Assembly (NCBI GenBank): GCA_021432635.1
Contig: MU270025.1
Span: 455,244 to 519,243 of the forward strand
DNA length: 64,000 nucleotides
From: Thozetella sp. PMI_491
Taxonomy: Eukaryota > Ascomycota > Sordariomycetes > Chaetosphaeriales > Chaetosphaeriaceae
Direction: 5' to 3'
Shown here piece by piece: positions 37,455-48,287 of this stretch. Both the position numbers and the translations under genes were made by a program. The stretch's first letter is position 1. Each line of letters begins with the position of its first letter. The notes beneath the pieces are model-generated. The model was not told the origin of the DNA and made no database searches. It saw nothing but the letters and a program-made list of their open reading frames with translations.

Positions 37455-39550
37455 ATGCAAGACGCCGAGCGGGAGCAGACCACTGTCCGAAAGACATGCG
37501 AGATTTGCTTCCGAGCCAAGATTCGATGCGATCGCACGCGGGCATCGGGCCCCTGCGATCGCTGTCTCCGTCTCCACAAAACCTGCGTTTTTATCCCTTC
37601 CAAGAAGCGAATCGCGCCGGTCTCTCATGCGAGGTGAGCAATCTCTCTGCATGTTGGCATTTTCTTCATCGAAACTGAAAGCTAAAATTTTCTTTTCAGG
37701 CGTATCGAGCAAATGGAGGCTAAGATTGATCGTATACTGACGAACCGGCCATCCACCCGATCCACCGCAAGGGCTTCACAACCACGCGCTGGGACGCCCA
37801 TTCTTGAAGATGATTCGGCAACTAGTATTTGTGTTGAGCCCACGGAGCTCGCAGCTTCGCCTCCTCCCAACAGAGCATGGCCTAACAAATTTGACCCTGT
37901 TCTGGCTGACATGTTATCCGAAGACGAAGCGGATGACCTGTTAAACGTCTTCAGGACGACTATGGCTTCACACTTCCCCTTTGTAATGCTTCCGGAAGAC
38001 ACAACGAGCGAGGAAGTTCGATTTCACCACCCTAGTCTTTGGCTAAGTGCCCTTGCTGTGGCATCTTTCCGCCACCCCCAACGTCAGCAAGCGCTCGGCA
38101 CCCTGTTCACCGAGATGGTCTCGGCGAGACTCGTCGCCGGCAACTTGGCCGATCTAGACCTGCTTCAAGGCCTCCTTGTGCACCTGGCCTGGTAAGGCCC
38201 CAGTAGGGGATCCTGAAGTTCTTACCCTCCCAGTATCGCTGACCGGTTTCAGGGCGCAGTATCAGCCCCGGCCACGGAGGTACTCGCAGTTCCTCCATAT
38301 CGCCATCAGCCTCGTTTCCGATATGAGACTGGACCGCCCAAGACACCAGAAGCTCTGGATGATTGACAAGTCTAATCCGCGCGCGGATATCGAGGACCGC
38401 GGCGTCGAGGAGATTAGGGCCCTCATCGGGACATATTATCTTGCTTCTAGGCAAGTGCGCCCTATAAGACTAACTGTGACATCGTAAACTAACCAATCAT
38501 CCCAAAGCTCTTCTATCGTCCTCCAGAAGCTGAGGTCCTTCTCGTATAGCCCCTTTATGCTGAGGAGCTCTGAGGAATTAGCCGCACAAAACATCTCGGC
38601 CACGGATAAGTATCTCCCATATATCGTACAAGTGCAGAGACTTAGCGAAAAGGCTAGCGACTTTGCTAGCATGGATGTCGATGGGTCTCCTGGAGGCCTG
38701 TTGAGAGGCGTCGAGGCCCTCCGGGCAGAGCTCGACCTGCTCAAGTCCACCGTAGCGTTTCCACTTAGCGAATGCCGTAAGCTCCTCCCACCGCCTTGCA
38801 GCCATATTATCCAGAAGACTAGTTCCGTGAACCTGACCGAATACTGCAGCAACACTACTGCTCCAAATGAATACACTCGCATTGCAGATCAGTCAGCTAT
38901 GCCTCCCCGGATTTCCCTTCGCCGCCGCAGGACTGCAGGACTCAGGCTTGCAGCTTTTGCACTGGCTTTCTGACAGCATTTACGCAGCAAAGTCATTGGT
39001 AGATACATTCCTTAACATATCGATCAGAGGAGAATACACCATCACCAATATGGAGTGGATCATGTGCAGTTGTGGCCTCGCCCTAGCTGTCCGGCTCGAT
39101 ATCTTGGCCGCCGATCCTAGGATGTCGTCATCAACAGAGCACCTACGCAGGTTCCTTGATCTGCGCCACGTCCTGAAGCAGGTGCTTCTCCGGTTGGAGT
39201 CAGCAGTACTCCTGCTAGGTGAGAGTAGCCGAGAGGACGACCCGATGGGTCAAATGCTCCAGCGTGCGAAGCTAGTCGAGGCATGGTATCTTCGCCAGAC
39301 CCGCACAACAAGCCTGTCGACTCCGTCTTATACGCCTAAGGAGAACTTCGATGCTGTAGATCTCACACACGGCCTGCATTTGCCATCCGTCTCGAAGCCG
39401 AGCTCTGCGGAGCTGCCACTTGAGAGCGCGGACCCAAACATCCAGCCCGAGTTCGAGTTTTCCATCATGGATATCTTCGATGACATGGATATGCAGGGTA
39501 TCAACTTTGGCCCCTCGTCATTTATGGGCGGATTCGGCTCCTTTGAATGA
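37455..39550 (+). CDS. Zn(II)2Cys6 fungal transcription factor
   Basis: Five exons: 37455-37633, 37700-38191, 38253-38450, 38508-38776 and 38850-39550, giving 612 residues. Seen: a complete Cys6 zinc cluster with Cys at 15, 18, 25, 34, 37 and 44 (CX2CX6CX8CX2CX6C), a basic linker and short coiled region RIEQMEAKIDRIL, then a fungal middle-homology region including LVHLAWAQYQPRPRRYSQFLHIAISL and YYLASS, and an acidic, Asp/Phe-rich C-terminal tail (IMDIFDDMDMQG) fit for activation. The third intron seems to use a GC donor with the canonical context TCTAG|gcaagt. Known: such proteins bind CGG-containing sites and often control a local gene set. The likely target is the divergent FAD oxidase (inference). 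Confidence 0.94.
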
Positions 39551-39973
39551 GGCACGTATTGGGCCGCCATAAGTGGGTGGCAGCATAGTGAGATTGTGGT
39601 CAAACCAGACTCCAAGCAGGGGGCTGGAGTCGGACTCGGATACGGACACGGACACGGACAAGGCCCACCTAGTAGCGGCCCCACCATCAGATATACGCCC
39701 AGATGGCAATTGTAACTCGATCACCAGTACCTAGGGGGCATGCTGCGGCGATCCTTCCGTGGCTATGGCAAGAATTGGCCCAAGACTGCTGGTAATCGCA
39801 ATCTCCGCATTCAAGCTGTCGTATTCACCATGGCTGTGGTGGTGGAACCGCGGCCGAGTGAGCTACCATTCACTATTTGAGGGCTCCTGACGCTCGATTT
39901 CTGTTCAGTCAGTTTCATTTTGCTCTTATTCATTCGTTCACTGTTCTCTCATCGATATCACTGTCTTGCAAAT
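39551..39973. other. Intergenic region between regulator and beta-lactamase-like gene
   Basis: 423 bp. It holds a short tandem ggacac/ggactc hexamer stretch near 39635-39660 and the promoter of the next gene. No ORF supported. Confidence 0.4.
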
Positions 39974-41658
39974 ATGGTTGCTCCTCATACCACTCTCGTC
40001 TCCACAGGTTTGCTCGCCAGCCTTACTGGACTGGCTTTAGCAGCATACCAGCCATGCCCGCTCCTCACAGCATACTTCCCACCTCCGACGATCGATAAGA
40101 CATCTCAGGAGATTGAGAGCCTTTCAACTCTGTTTTCTTCTGTGTTTGATGATCTCGTCCGCACTGGGTCAAGCGACGACTTCGGGACCATCACACCAAA
40201 TACCACTTCCTTCTCCGTCGTCATGTTCTCGGGAGCAAGTGACGCCGCAGAGGAGTCCATATTCTTCGAGTATTCCTACACAGCTCCTTCCGCCGACGCA
40301 TCTATAAACGTCACCGCCGATACCAGTTTCCCAGTTGGCTCTCTCACCCAACTTTTTACGGATTATCTCTGGTTGGTCGAGATCGGCGATGCCGAGTGGC
40401 AGACCCCCATCACAAAATTTGTCCCGGAACTGAGCAGCTACAACGCGTCTTGCGGTACGCTGCGAGTTCCCTGGAACGTCGTTACCATTGGATCACTCGC
40501 CGGTCATATGTCTGGGATCACTCGAGACTCCAACGCCTGCGAACTGGGACTTCCTTGCGACCGACAGAAGTTCCTTGACGTTGTCTCTGGAGCTCCTCCC
40601 AACTTCTTGCCTGACACTACTCCCATTGTCTCCAATGCTGCCTTCCAACTCCTTGCTCTCGCCCTCTCGGAGGCATCAAGTGCATCACATGGCAAGGACT
40701 TCGCCGAAATTATGTCTACCTCCATTTTTCAGCCTCTAGGTATGACCGGCAGCTCGGTCCTGGGCAGTAACAACACATCTGATATCTTCGCGGGTGGCCT
40801 TGGTTCCGGTGTCCTTGGAGAGCCAGCGTGAGCCTCTTGCCCCACTGACGGAACTCTAAGAACCCTTCTGACACTTGTAGGTCTCTTGGACTTGTGAGCA
40901 CCACTGCAGACCTTGCTCGTGCCGGGAACGCGATTCTCTCCTCAAAGTTAACGAGCTCCTCTGTAACACGTCGGTGGCTTCAACCGATTGCAGATACCTC
41001 CAATCTGAGGAACGGAGTAGGGCGTCCTTGGGAGATTTACCATGCAGGGAAATATACCAACAGTTCCATTCTGGACGTATACACCAAGAGCGGCACTGTG
41101 GGTCCGTATGCTAGCTACTTCGGCGTCTCGACCGATTTTAATGCTGGATTTGCTATTCTAGCCCACGATACCACCGGCAAAGCACCTGACCTTAATGTCT
41201 ACGCCGACATCGTTAGCTACGCGCTAGACGAGCTAGTTGTTGTGACTATCCAGCAGATGGCAGAGCGATTTGCCGGTGCATACGGCTCGACAACAGATGG
41301 GAGCAACCTTGCCGTGTTCAATGTGACCAGAGAACCAGGCCTGGTTGTCCAATCGCTGGTCGTTAACAACACGGATCTCAGGCTTGAGGCGGCGAAGGCG
41401 GCTGGGATTGAGTTGGCCAATCTGGACTTCAAGCTTTACCCCACAAACGTGATGAGCAAGACGCAGCACCAGTTCGTCACGGTGCTACAAGACAAGACGG
41501 CACCCGTGGACCAAGACACGCCTACATGCATCACCTGGATGGATGCCGGTTCCTTACCCGGGACCGTGGATCGCGCCGTTTTCCAATTAGATGAGCAGGG
41601 CAAGGCAACGTCTGTCAAGCTAACGACAAGAGGGCAGTCATTGGGAAGAATACAATAG
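39974..41658 (+). CDS. Secreted beta-lactamase/transpeptidase-fold protein, probable pseudo-enzyme
   Basis: Two exons, 39974-40827 and 40881-41658, with a 53-bp GT-AG intron in phase 2, give 543 residues. Seen: a signal peptide (LVSTGLLASLTGLALAA), then a class-C beta-lactamase fold: the SxxK position reads SLTQ (Ser123, Gln126), the YxN position reads VSN (219-221), and a KSGT segment matches the KTG box. The nucleophile serine is present, but the general-base lysine and the tyrosine are gone. A separate C-terminal domain of about 180 residues follows. Several NxS/T sites suggest glycosylation. Known: secreted fungal members include lactone and ester hydrolases. Loss of two core residues implies no classical catalysis (inference); an alternative is a binding or decoy role. 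Confidence 0.88.
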
Positions 41659-42237
41659 CGAGTTCTCTTTTAATTAGATACACCTTCACTCCTTTGTATA
41701 TAGCCACTACGTCATCTCACTCTGAAGTTTGGCCAAGCACCAGTAGACACGAAGCTCAGGCACCCAAGCGCAAAATCAACCCTTAAAATAATAGAACACA
41801 GCATTTGTATTTATCTTGTGCGCCGCTTGTGAGTAAGAGAAAGCTAAACGGTGCGTTCAGGTTTGCGGCGCAGGAATGCGGATGAATTGGGATATTCAAG
41901 CAAAGCTCACCAAGGTACCGACACCCGCCAATTAATTTCTCGCCTATTCTGGCCGCTACAGCTACCCGTCTTCCATAGTACAGTTCATGGCTAAAATCGA
42001 CACCTCCGAATCCCAAGATTGCCCGCCTCCCGCAGTGGAGTTCTTCTTGGCCGAATGCCCCCTTCGGGTTCTGTAAGCTTCTCCGTGGCTCGGTTGCTCA
42101 ATATGAGTTGAGCAACAAGGAACTGCAGGGTCCTCGCAAGGATATGAAGTTATAGAGCCCTTTCCCCTGCCCCTCAGGGCACTTTCACTCGGCGATGCTG
42201 TGCTCATAGGGTTTGGTCACGTCACGTAACATCGGAA
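41659..42237. other. Intergenic region upstream of LysM gene
   Basis: 579 bp with the LysM promoter and the 3' flank of the beta-lactamase-like gene; no other feature seen. Confidence 0.4.
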
Positions 42238-43179
42238 ATGGCCACGGTAAAGACAAGGGCGTGTATCGCCCTGCTGTTCTCATCGGCACGAGTGTCATTC
42301 GGCCGCAGCATTGTTACACGCCAGGACGGGATTGTCGATCCTGGCATTGCTCCCAATTGCGTCGCATATGACCTTGCTACCCAGTCCGCGAGCACATGTG
42401 CTTTTTTTGAAAGCCAGTGGGGAATCTCGCACCAGGACTTCATCAGATGGGTGAGGGGGACACCATCGGTTGTAAATTGGATGACACTGTGATCTAACTA
42501 TCTATAGAACCCTTCGATCAAGGCAGACTGCTCCGGCATTCAGGTTGGGCACTCCTACTGCGTGGATGTCTTGACGGGAGGTTCGAGTACGACTCTTACG
42601 ACTCTCGTGCCTACTGGCACCACCACAATCTTGCCCAGTCCCACGACACCTGGAGGTGCTGCCCCTCCTAGTCCAACTACGGTGGCCCCCGGCCTTCCAA
42701 TGCAAACTCCCGGGAATACTCAGCCAGGTATCGCGAGTAACTGCAATGCTTTCTATCCCGTCGCCAAAGGCGACACGTGTGACTCCATCGTCTTCAAATT
42801 TGGCAACTTTACTCTGGAGGATTTCACCCACTGGAACGCTGGTGTTGGCGGTGCAAAATGCGATACTATGTGGGCCAATACGTTCGCCTGCATCGGCATC
42901 GCCGGGAACAGCGGCAAGCCGCCCAAGAGCAGCCCGATGACGAGCATCCCGACAAGCACCGCGATCCCGGCCGGCTGTCAGGTAGCCCATCCCGCGCCGA
43001 CCCAGCCAGGCTCGATATGCGAGTGCAAGCAGTGGTACCTGCCAGCCAGCGGCGAGTTCTGCTTCGACATTCAGACCAAGTTCCAGATCACGCCTGCTCA
43101 ATTCAACGCTTGGAACCCGCGCATCGGGCAGCAATGCGAGAATCTGTGGAAGGACTACTACGTCTGTGTCAAGGCTTGA
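42238..43179 (+). CDS. LysM-domain secreted protein
   Basis: Two exons, 42238-42450 and 42508-43179, with a 57-bp GT-AG intron in phase 0, give 294 residues. Seen: an N-terminal hydrophobic stretch (ACIALLFSSARVSFG), then three LysM-like modules separated by Ser/Thr/Pro-rich linkers. Module 1 (residues about 37-90) is degenerate; module 2 has NCNAFYPVAKGDTCDSIV and DFTHWNAGVG; module 3 has CKQWYLPASGEFCFDI and QFNAWNPRIG with paired cysteines. Known: LysM modules bind chitin or N-acetylglucosamine oligomers; secreted fungal LysM proteins can hide chitin from plant hosts or act in cell-wall biology and mycoparasitism. No catalytic domain is attached, so it fits the LysM effector type. Confidence 0.92.
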
Positions 43180-43484
43180 CACCTAGTTACTCTGATAGGA
43201 TGCAGGCTTCTGGCGGTCAAAGTCTCTGCTGCGATCACCAGGTCTAGAGAGCGCTGATCCTGCAAAGATCCGAAAGTTAGCGCTAAGCATCATGAAATAT
43301 AATATGCCAATCTTTTCATGGAAATATTCTCCAAGGACATTATATTCTGCCAATCAAGATGGTGTGAGTTACGTCTTACTTACAAAAGATTGTTGGGCTA
43401 CACCGTATCAGCGCGGGTGGAACGCTCACAGTGTTGGGAATTCGAATATTATTAATGGTGTAGCGGGTTTCCTTCAACCTATAT
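43180..43484. other. Convergent spacer
   Basis: 305 AT-rich bases between convergent gene ends; nothing recognised. Confidence 0.4.
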
Positions 43485-45255
43485 TCACTGTTTTCTTGAT
43501 TCCCAAACAAATTCAACCTGGATCAAACGTTTCGAATCAAGCTGGAGGCAAACTGTGGTCTGCGAGGAACCTGAAGGGCATTCCACCCGCTTCTCAGAAT
43601 CGGTCGGGATATCCGAGGCTTGGATGACCTTGTGTGCGCTTGCCGGAGAGTCTGCGAGTTGCGCAATCGATAGATGACCAACTGTTGACTTGACAAACTC
43701 AAATAGAATCGAATGCTTATCGAAGTAAACCACGAGGGGTTTCTGGCTTGCGCGCACTTGCTGGCGAAAGGGCAGGCTCTCGGAAGTTACACTTAGAACG
43801 GTGCCTTGCTCATTTTGCTCGTTCTGCTCGTTCTGCTCGTTCCCTAAGGCAATTTCGTGTTCATCAACATCCGCCACCGCGTCATCGAGGCCAGATGACA
43901 CCTTAACACTACTCGGTATAATACTGAGTGTGGAGCCACTTGACAGGGGTAGGAAGGCTGTACTCTCAGAACCAAATCCGTTCGGGACCATCGTTCGCCG
44001 TTTCGTCGACTGTTCCTTGATTTTCTGTCTAAGCTCTGCCGTCATGTCCGTGATGATTCTTCGGAACTCTGATCTTTGGCTTTTCGTCATCCAGGTAACG
44101 TCTGAAATAGTCCACTTGTGGTAGAGGTTGCGGTGAGCACATGATATAACATACCGGCCCTGCTTTCTGATGAACAGATCGCAGAGGTAGCATGCAGACT
44201 TGCTACACCCAATTGCCCGTGGTGCTGGTTCATGAGGGTGTCTTTCGTAGTGGAGAACCTGTTGGATCTCGGCATGTACATGGCAAATGTGATCTGCGGC
44301 CACGGGGGTGGTTATCTTTGGAGTGCTTATGATGACAAGCTCGATGTCTCTGAATAGATTGCTGTACTTGGGATTCCTCGCAATACGGAGGAGATCTCTG
44401 CATAGAAGCTTGTATCGGGCAATTTTGTCAATCTGTAGAATCACTACCTTCTCGGTGATCGTAGATTGGGTATCGAGAGAGTTCAGGTAAGCCTCCACCG
44501 AACGAGTTGTGGTGGCGGCCACCACTTCCGCGCATCTCATAACGACTACTTCAATAGCGGTGGCTAATCTCCCATTTTCTAGTTTCTGATCTAGTACGGC
44601 TAAGTCATCCATCAGCTCTCTGGCCCTTTCGATGAGCACCTGGAGCCCCGGATCTCGCCGTTGGTGGGCTATTCGGTTCAGGGCCGCCACTGCTCTTCTA
44701 AGGCGTTCCCGTAAAGATGGGCTCGTTTTTTGGCCATGAATACGGGTTTGGAACCATCGGGGCTTTATTCTGCCTAAAATTCGGGATTCGTTGAGAGTTA
44801 AGACCTCGGTTAGAATGGCACGGGAAAAGCTTTCGCGGTCTCGCTCTGGCAAAATGGTGAGAATTTGCTTGTTTGATTCGCCTGGTGATTGAAAGACTCT
44901 TACTAGTAGACGCGTAGCGACGCATTGTGTCCAACACCGTTCTCATAGATTGTCGAATATTCCGAGTAGGGGCAGAGTTGCATGACATGAGGACAACGAG
45001 GCGATCAGCGTGCTCCTGGAGGGTTATGGCGGTAACGCGTTTACCGCCTGTATCGTTTTGGCACAGAAAAGCAAGATTGTCGGACATTTGGAGCTCGTCT
45101 TGGAACGAAATAATATGTCCATTGGAGGGAGGGTCTTCATTATCCCGATAGAGCTGCCCATCGGCGGGAGTATCCGTGAGGCTGTGCAGCTTGTTAACGG
45201 CTCCATAAAAGTCTTGACCCAGACCTTCCGTCCATAAAGGCACTGGAAGAGCCAT
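43485..45255 (-). CDS. OTT_1508-type deaminase-domain protein
   Basis: Two exons, 44904-45255 and 43485-44845, with a 58-bp GT-AG intron in phase 1, give 570 residues. Seen: an alpha-helical N-terminal half, then a cytidine-deaminase-like fold with the zinc motif parts HVHAEIQ (His308, Glu310) and SACYLCDLF (Cys336, Cys339), followed by YVISCAHRNLYHKW. These are the hallmarks of the OTT_1508-like deaminase family, which is expanded in filamentous fungi. All predicted zinc ligands and the proton-shuttle Glu are intact. Known: the family belongs to the nucleic-acid/nucleotide deaminase superfamily; its fungal substrates are unproven. A four-fold 9-bp repeat encodes NEQ units near residue 458. 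Location is probably intracellular since no signal peptide is seen. Confidence 0.88.
43807..43842 (-). repeat. Four-unit 9-bp minisatellite in coding sequence
   Basis: Four tandem copies of a 9-bp unit (plus strand TGCTCGTTC, first copy diverged) encode repeated Asn-Glu-Gln within the deaminase gene. In-frame, so length changes would not disturb the protein. Confidence 0.9.
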
Positions 45256-45989
45256 GATTCTGATGATGATTTTCTTGCATTCTTTCTGCGGGGTCCAGTG
45301 CTTTTTGGTCGGGCTGTCTGATCAGGTTACCAACAGCCATTCTGAGATACGTGCTGCACGAGGCCTACAATATGACTCAGCAATTGGAGGTTGCTGCAAT
45401 GCAAGCACTTCCAAACTGTAGATTGGTCATCTGCAGAAGCTCGCCTTGAACTCCATGCAAGGCGGGGAGAGCCCGAGTGGTCAACGTTGCACATCCTAAT
45501 TCGCCGCCTTCCGCGCCCCTAGATCGGAAAAGTCTATCTATTGCCAGGCTCGTCCTCAGAACGGGAGGTTTCGACCCGCAATCCGGTTAGCTTTCAAGCA
45601 AGAGTATCTACTAGGCGATCGGTGGGCAGGCCAGCACTTCCAGGGCTCTTCATGCCGGCCTCCAGTTGCCGCTGGTCAGCGCGTGCTGGCTTTTTCGGGG
45701 ATCCAGGGACTTAGTAGCCCGAGTGTACCTCGCCACAGTTTGCCGAAGCTGTTTCTTACTCATCTACCGCTAGTGTGCGACATTCTCGGCGAGGCGAAGA
45801 CGGCAGTCTGGAAATGGACTACAGTTTGCTAAATACCATGCAGCAACATCCTTCGTTGCCATGGAGGTGCTATCGGCATAAACTTTTGGTGCGCGAGGCA
45901 TTGGCAAGGCGTCTCCATAGTACAAGGCTACTACTCTCGAGCTGGCTCGATTCCTAACCTTAGCAGCATGGCACTCATAATTTCCTGCA
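45256..45989. other. Intergenic region upstream of deaminase gene
   Basis: About 730 bp with no supported gene. Near 45469-45580 there are words resembling class-II tRNA boxes (GAGCCCGAGTGGTCAAC and GGTTTCGACCC) but no folding tRNA; see rejected items. Confidence 0.4.
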
Positions 45990-47310
45990 AGAATTCATCC
46001 AGCCCCTTCCTTCGTATAAAAAGCATCATTTGCGTATCCGCTTATTACCATCTGCCCACCCCAAGTCCACAAGTAGGTGGCAATCTCAGCCGTAAGCAAC
46101 GAAGACCTAATCCAAACATCTTCGATATGCCACTGCCCAGGATAACATCGGCGTACTCCCTGGCATGGGACCATTTCTGAACAAACTACTTGTAACATCC
46201 CCAACCGCCAAATACGCATGAAGGTGTCCGCTCTCGGGGGTGAATGCGGCTCTGTATTAAGCATTGAGCTGCTTGGAGACTTCAGCAAAGGATTGCTCGC
46301 CTGTATTAGCCACCACCAAAGCACCATCTGCTAATCCCGGCCGGGTATGCTCTTGCATCGAACAGCTTCACCATAAAGTGGCGGAGGTTAACGCTGGAAA
46401 AGCTGGCAAACGTCTTGCCTGCGGCAATTTTGATGTTAACCTGGAAATTGCGCGTCGCGAAGACCACAGCAGCGTGCCACGCGGCCGTGACGGTGATGCC
46501 CAGCGCCTTACTGTCTGAGACGACAGAAGTGGTCTGCTTTGGGCCAAGCAGCATGGAACAGCGAAACATGTCTTTGGGAGGAAGTAGAATGTCTGCTACA
46601 GGCATGGTTATAGGGTCGGGGTTGGTATTTGCTGTTCCAGTTGGCCGGTATTCTGGCGGTCTTCGTCTGAGGGTTTATCCGGGAGGCCGAGGAGATCGTT
46701 GAGCATGGACGGCAGATTTTGGTTTCATGGCCCAAGGACACGTCTGAAATTGGACTGGCAATAGGAGAGAAGAGAGCGTGCCATAAATAGAGTATTTCGC
46801 GACCGTCTATGTGGTATTGCTCTCTCTGTAGCAAGAGCTCCGGCGAACTAGAACAGTAGCGGAGCGTTAATTGGCGCTCCTTTGTGGCCTTCGCAAAGAC
46901 CTCAGCTACAGTCTTTATGTCGCGTCCTCTGAAGGTATCCTCCTAGAGCCAGGACTGAAGCTCTTGAAGGCCCAGTGTCTCACAGACCTTATCCATCCTG
47001 GCCTCGCTGATGGTGGCGGCTATAGTGGGAAAGCAATACCGCATCTCCGTTCAGGCATTGCGAAGCAGCCCCTTCTACATCGACACTAGGGCTAGTGTGG
47101 CTGAACTTGACAGCACTTAAAACATTCCAATGCGCTTTTGCCCCGCCTCGGCAGGCAAGGCGATGTATACCTTAGCTGCGAAAGCAACACTCTGGCTCCA
47201 GTGCGTTGGGGTGATTTGCTTCCAGGGAAATATATCCTGGAAGGACGGGTTAAGCAAGCGATGAGCGATAGGTTCGTGTGGAGAACTGATGAAGGAGGAG
47301 GTAGATACAC
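45990..47310 (-). pseudogene. Decayed trichothecene O-acetyltransferase-like (condensation-fold) gene
   Basis: Minus-strand frames spread over 1.3 kb carry, in the right order, segments of the fungal trichothecene/alcohol acetyltransferase family (Tri3-like, condensation-domain fold): FPWKQITPTHWSQS near 47230-47190, HIDGREILYLWHALF near 46810-46770, GLPDKPSDEDRQNTGQ near 46670-46620, LPPKDMFRCSM and KALGITVTAAWHAAVV near 46590-46450, VVANTGEQSFAEVSKQLNA near 46310, and TYLWTWGGQMVISGYANDAFY near 46080. The segments sit in different frames with stops between them, so no single protein can be read and introns alone do not explain the shifts. The HxxxD-type active-site His is seen as HIDGR. Known: members acetylate trichothecene or related alcohols. 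Judged a host-gene relic. Confidence 0.62.
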
Positions 47311-47772
47311 CGCCAGTTTTCGTTCTGTAGCCTCAACTGCCTGAGCTATTTAGCTTTATATCCACGATTTGAGCGTCGTTAATGATAACAGGCGTAAACT
47401 TTTAGAAACTAACGCCTTAGGGGCGAACCTCCCCGAAGGTGGCCGGCTCCGTACGCCCCCGAGCACACAACTCCGTCTATCTTCTGCTGTGCGAATTGCT
47501 TGATTCATTGCTTGTGCCTAAGATTCCGGGTGTGGTATCCATTATGCGAGACAATTATGCTGCACATAGGTACTATACTACTACACGACATATATATAAT
47601 ATACGGTGTATTAAGAATAAGCACAAAACCCATTCTAGCCAGGACCGCTAGGTTTTCACCCAGCAGAGACTAAGTTGTATGCAAGATACATATAGCCCCC
47701 ACCAACAATGATTGCCAAAAAAAAAAAAAAAAAGCAAGGCACTTCCTATATGGAGGAAGGCGAAAAAAATTC
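47311..47772. other. Intergenic region with 17-A homopolymer
   Basis: About 460 bp. It holds an AT-rich stretch near 47570-47640 and a run of 17 A at 47717-47733. A run of seven A at 47763-47769 is, on the minus strand, the T-run terminator of the adjoining tRNA gene. No protein gene seen. Confidence 0.5.
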
Positions 47773-47863
47773 CGACCAGGGCATGACTCGAACATGCGCT
47801 CCCGAAGGAAACAGATATCGAAGGAATTCGAGTCTGTCGCGTTAACCACTCCGCCACCTGGCC
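47773..47863 (-). tRNA. tRNA-Ser (anticodon CGA), with intron
   Basis: 91 nt on the minus strand. The acceptor stem GGCCAGG pairs with CCTGGTC, D-arm GCGGAGTGGTTAACGC is normal, and the anticodon stem ACAGA/TCTGT encloses CTCGAA then about 10 extra nt, giving anticodon CGA with an intron just after the base 3' of it. A long variable arm (TTCC-TTCG-GGAG) marks a class-II tRNA, and the T-arm GCATG-TTCGAGT-CATGC is perfect. Discriminator is G, as expected for serine. Seven T follow within 4-10 nt as a Pol III terminator. Introns are also known in yeast tRNA-Ser(CGA). Confidence 0.94.
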
Positions 47864-48287
47864 GATGATGACAGGTGGCAAAGTTAGGACTCATATACCC
47901 AACTCAGGGTCACTCCCCATCCCGCAGGATTGAAGTGGGGCAGTCCACCCAGGACGCTAGGGTGGCACAGACCATATCTTCATACCATACTTCGTCGATT
48001 TTCAGGCCGTTCCAGCGGGCTAAGCCAGGTATTTTTGGTCGCTGCTGTAAGCCAGATTTTCAGGCCTCTCGCCCCCCTGCATCCCCCCTGCACTTGGATC
48101 TCTGCTTGTACTCCGTACCATGCTAGCAATTAAACTAGGGGTGGACTGTACGCGTAAATGCTATAAGTGAACTACTTTAACTTACTTCTCATGCTTGTGT
48201 CAATACCCACTATCAATGGCTCTCGAGTTCCCAACCGCAAAACCACACATCCCTTTTGTCCACCTGAAAGCAAGGGTCCAATATTCT
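47864..48287. other. Spacer between tRNA-Ser and methyltransferase gene
   Basis: About 420 bp: the upstream flank of the tRNA and the 3' flank of the methyltransferase. Nothing else seen. Confidence 0.4.

Noticed and set aside
45465-45585. Class-II tRNA-like or tRNA-derived SINE-like words on the plus strand
   Set aside because: The two promoter-like boxes are about 100 bp apart, the T-stem does not form with a normal loop, and no acceptor stem or poly-A/T tail is visible.
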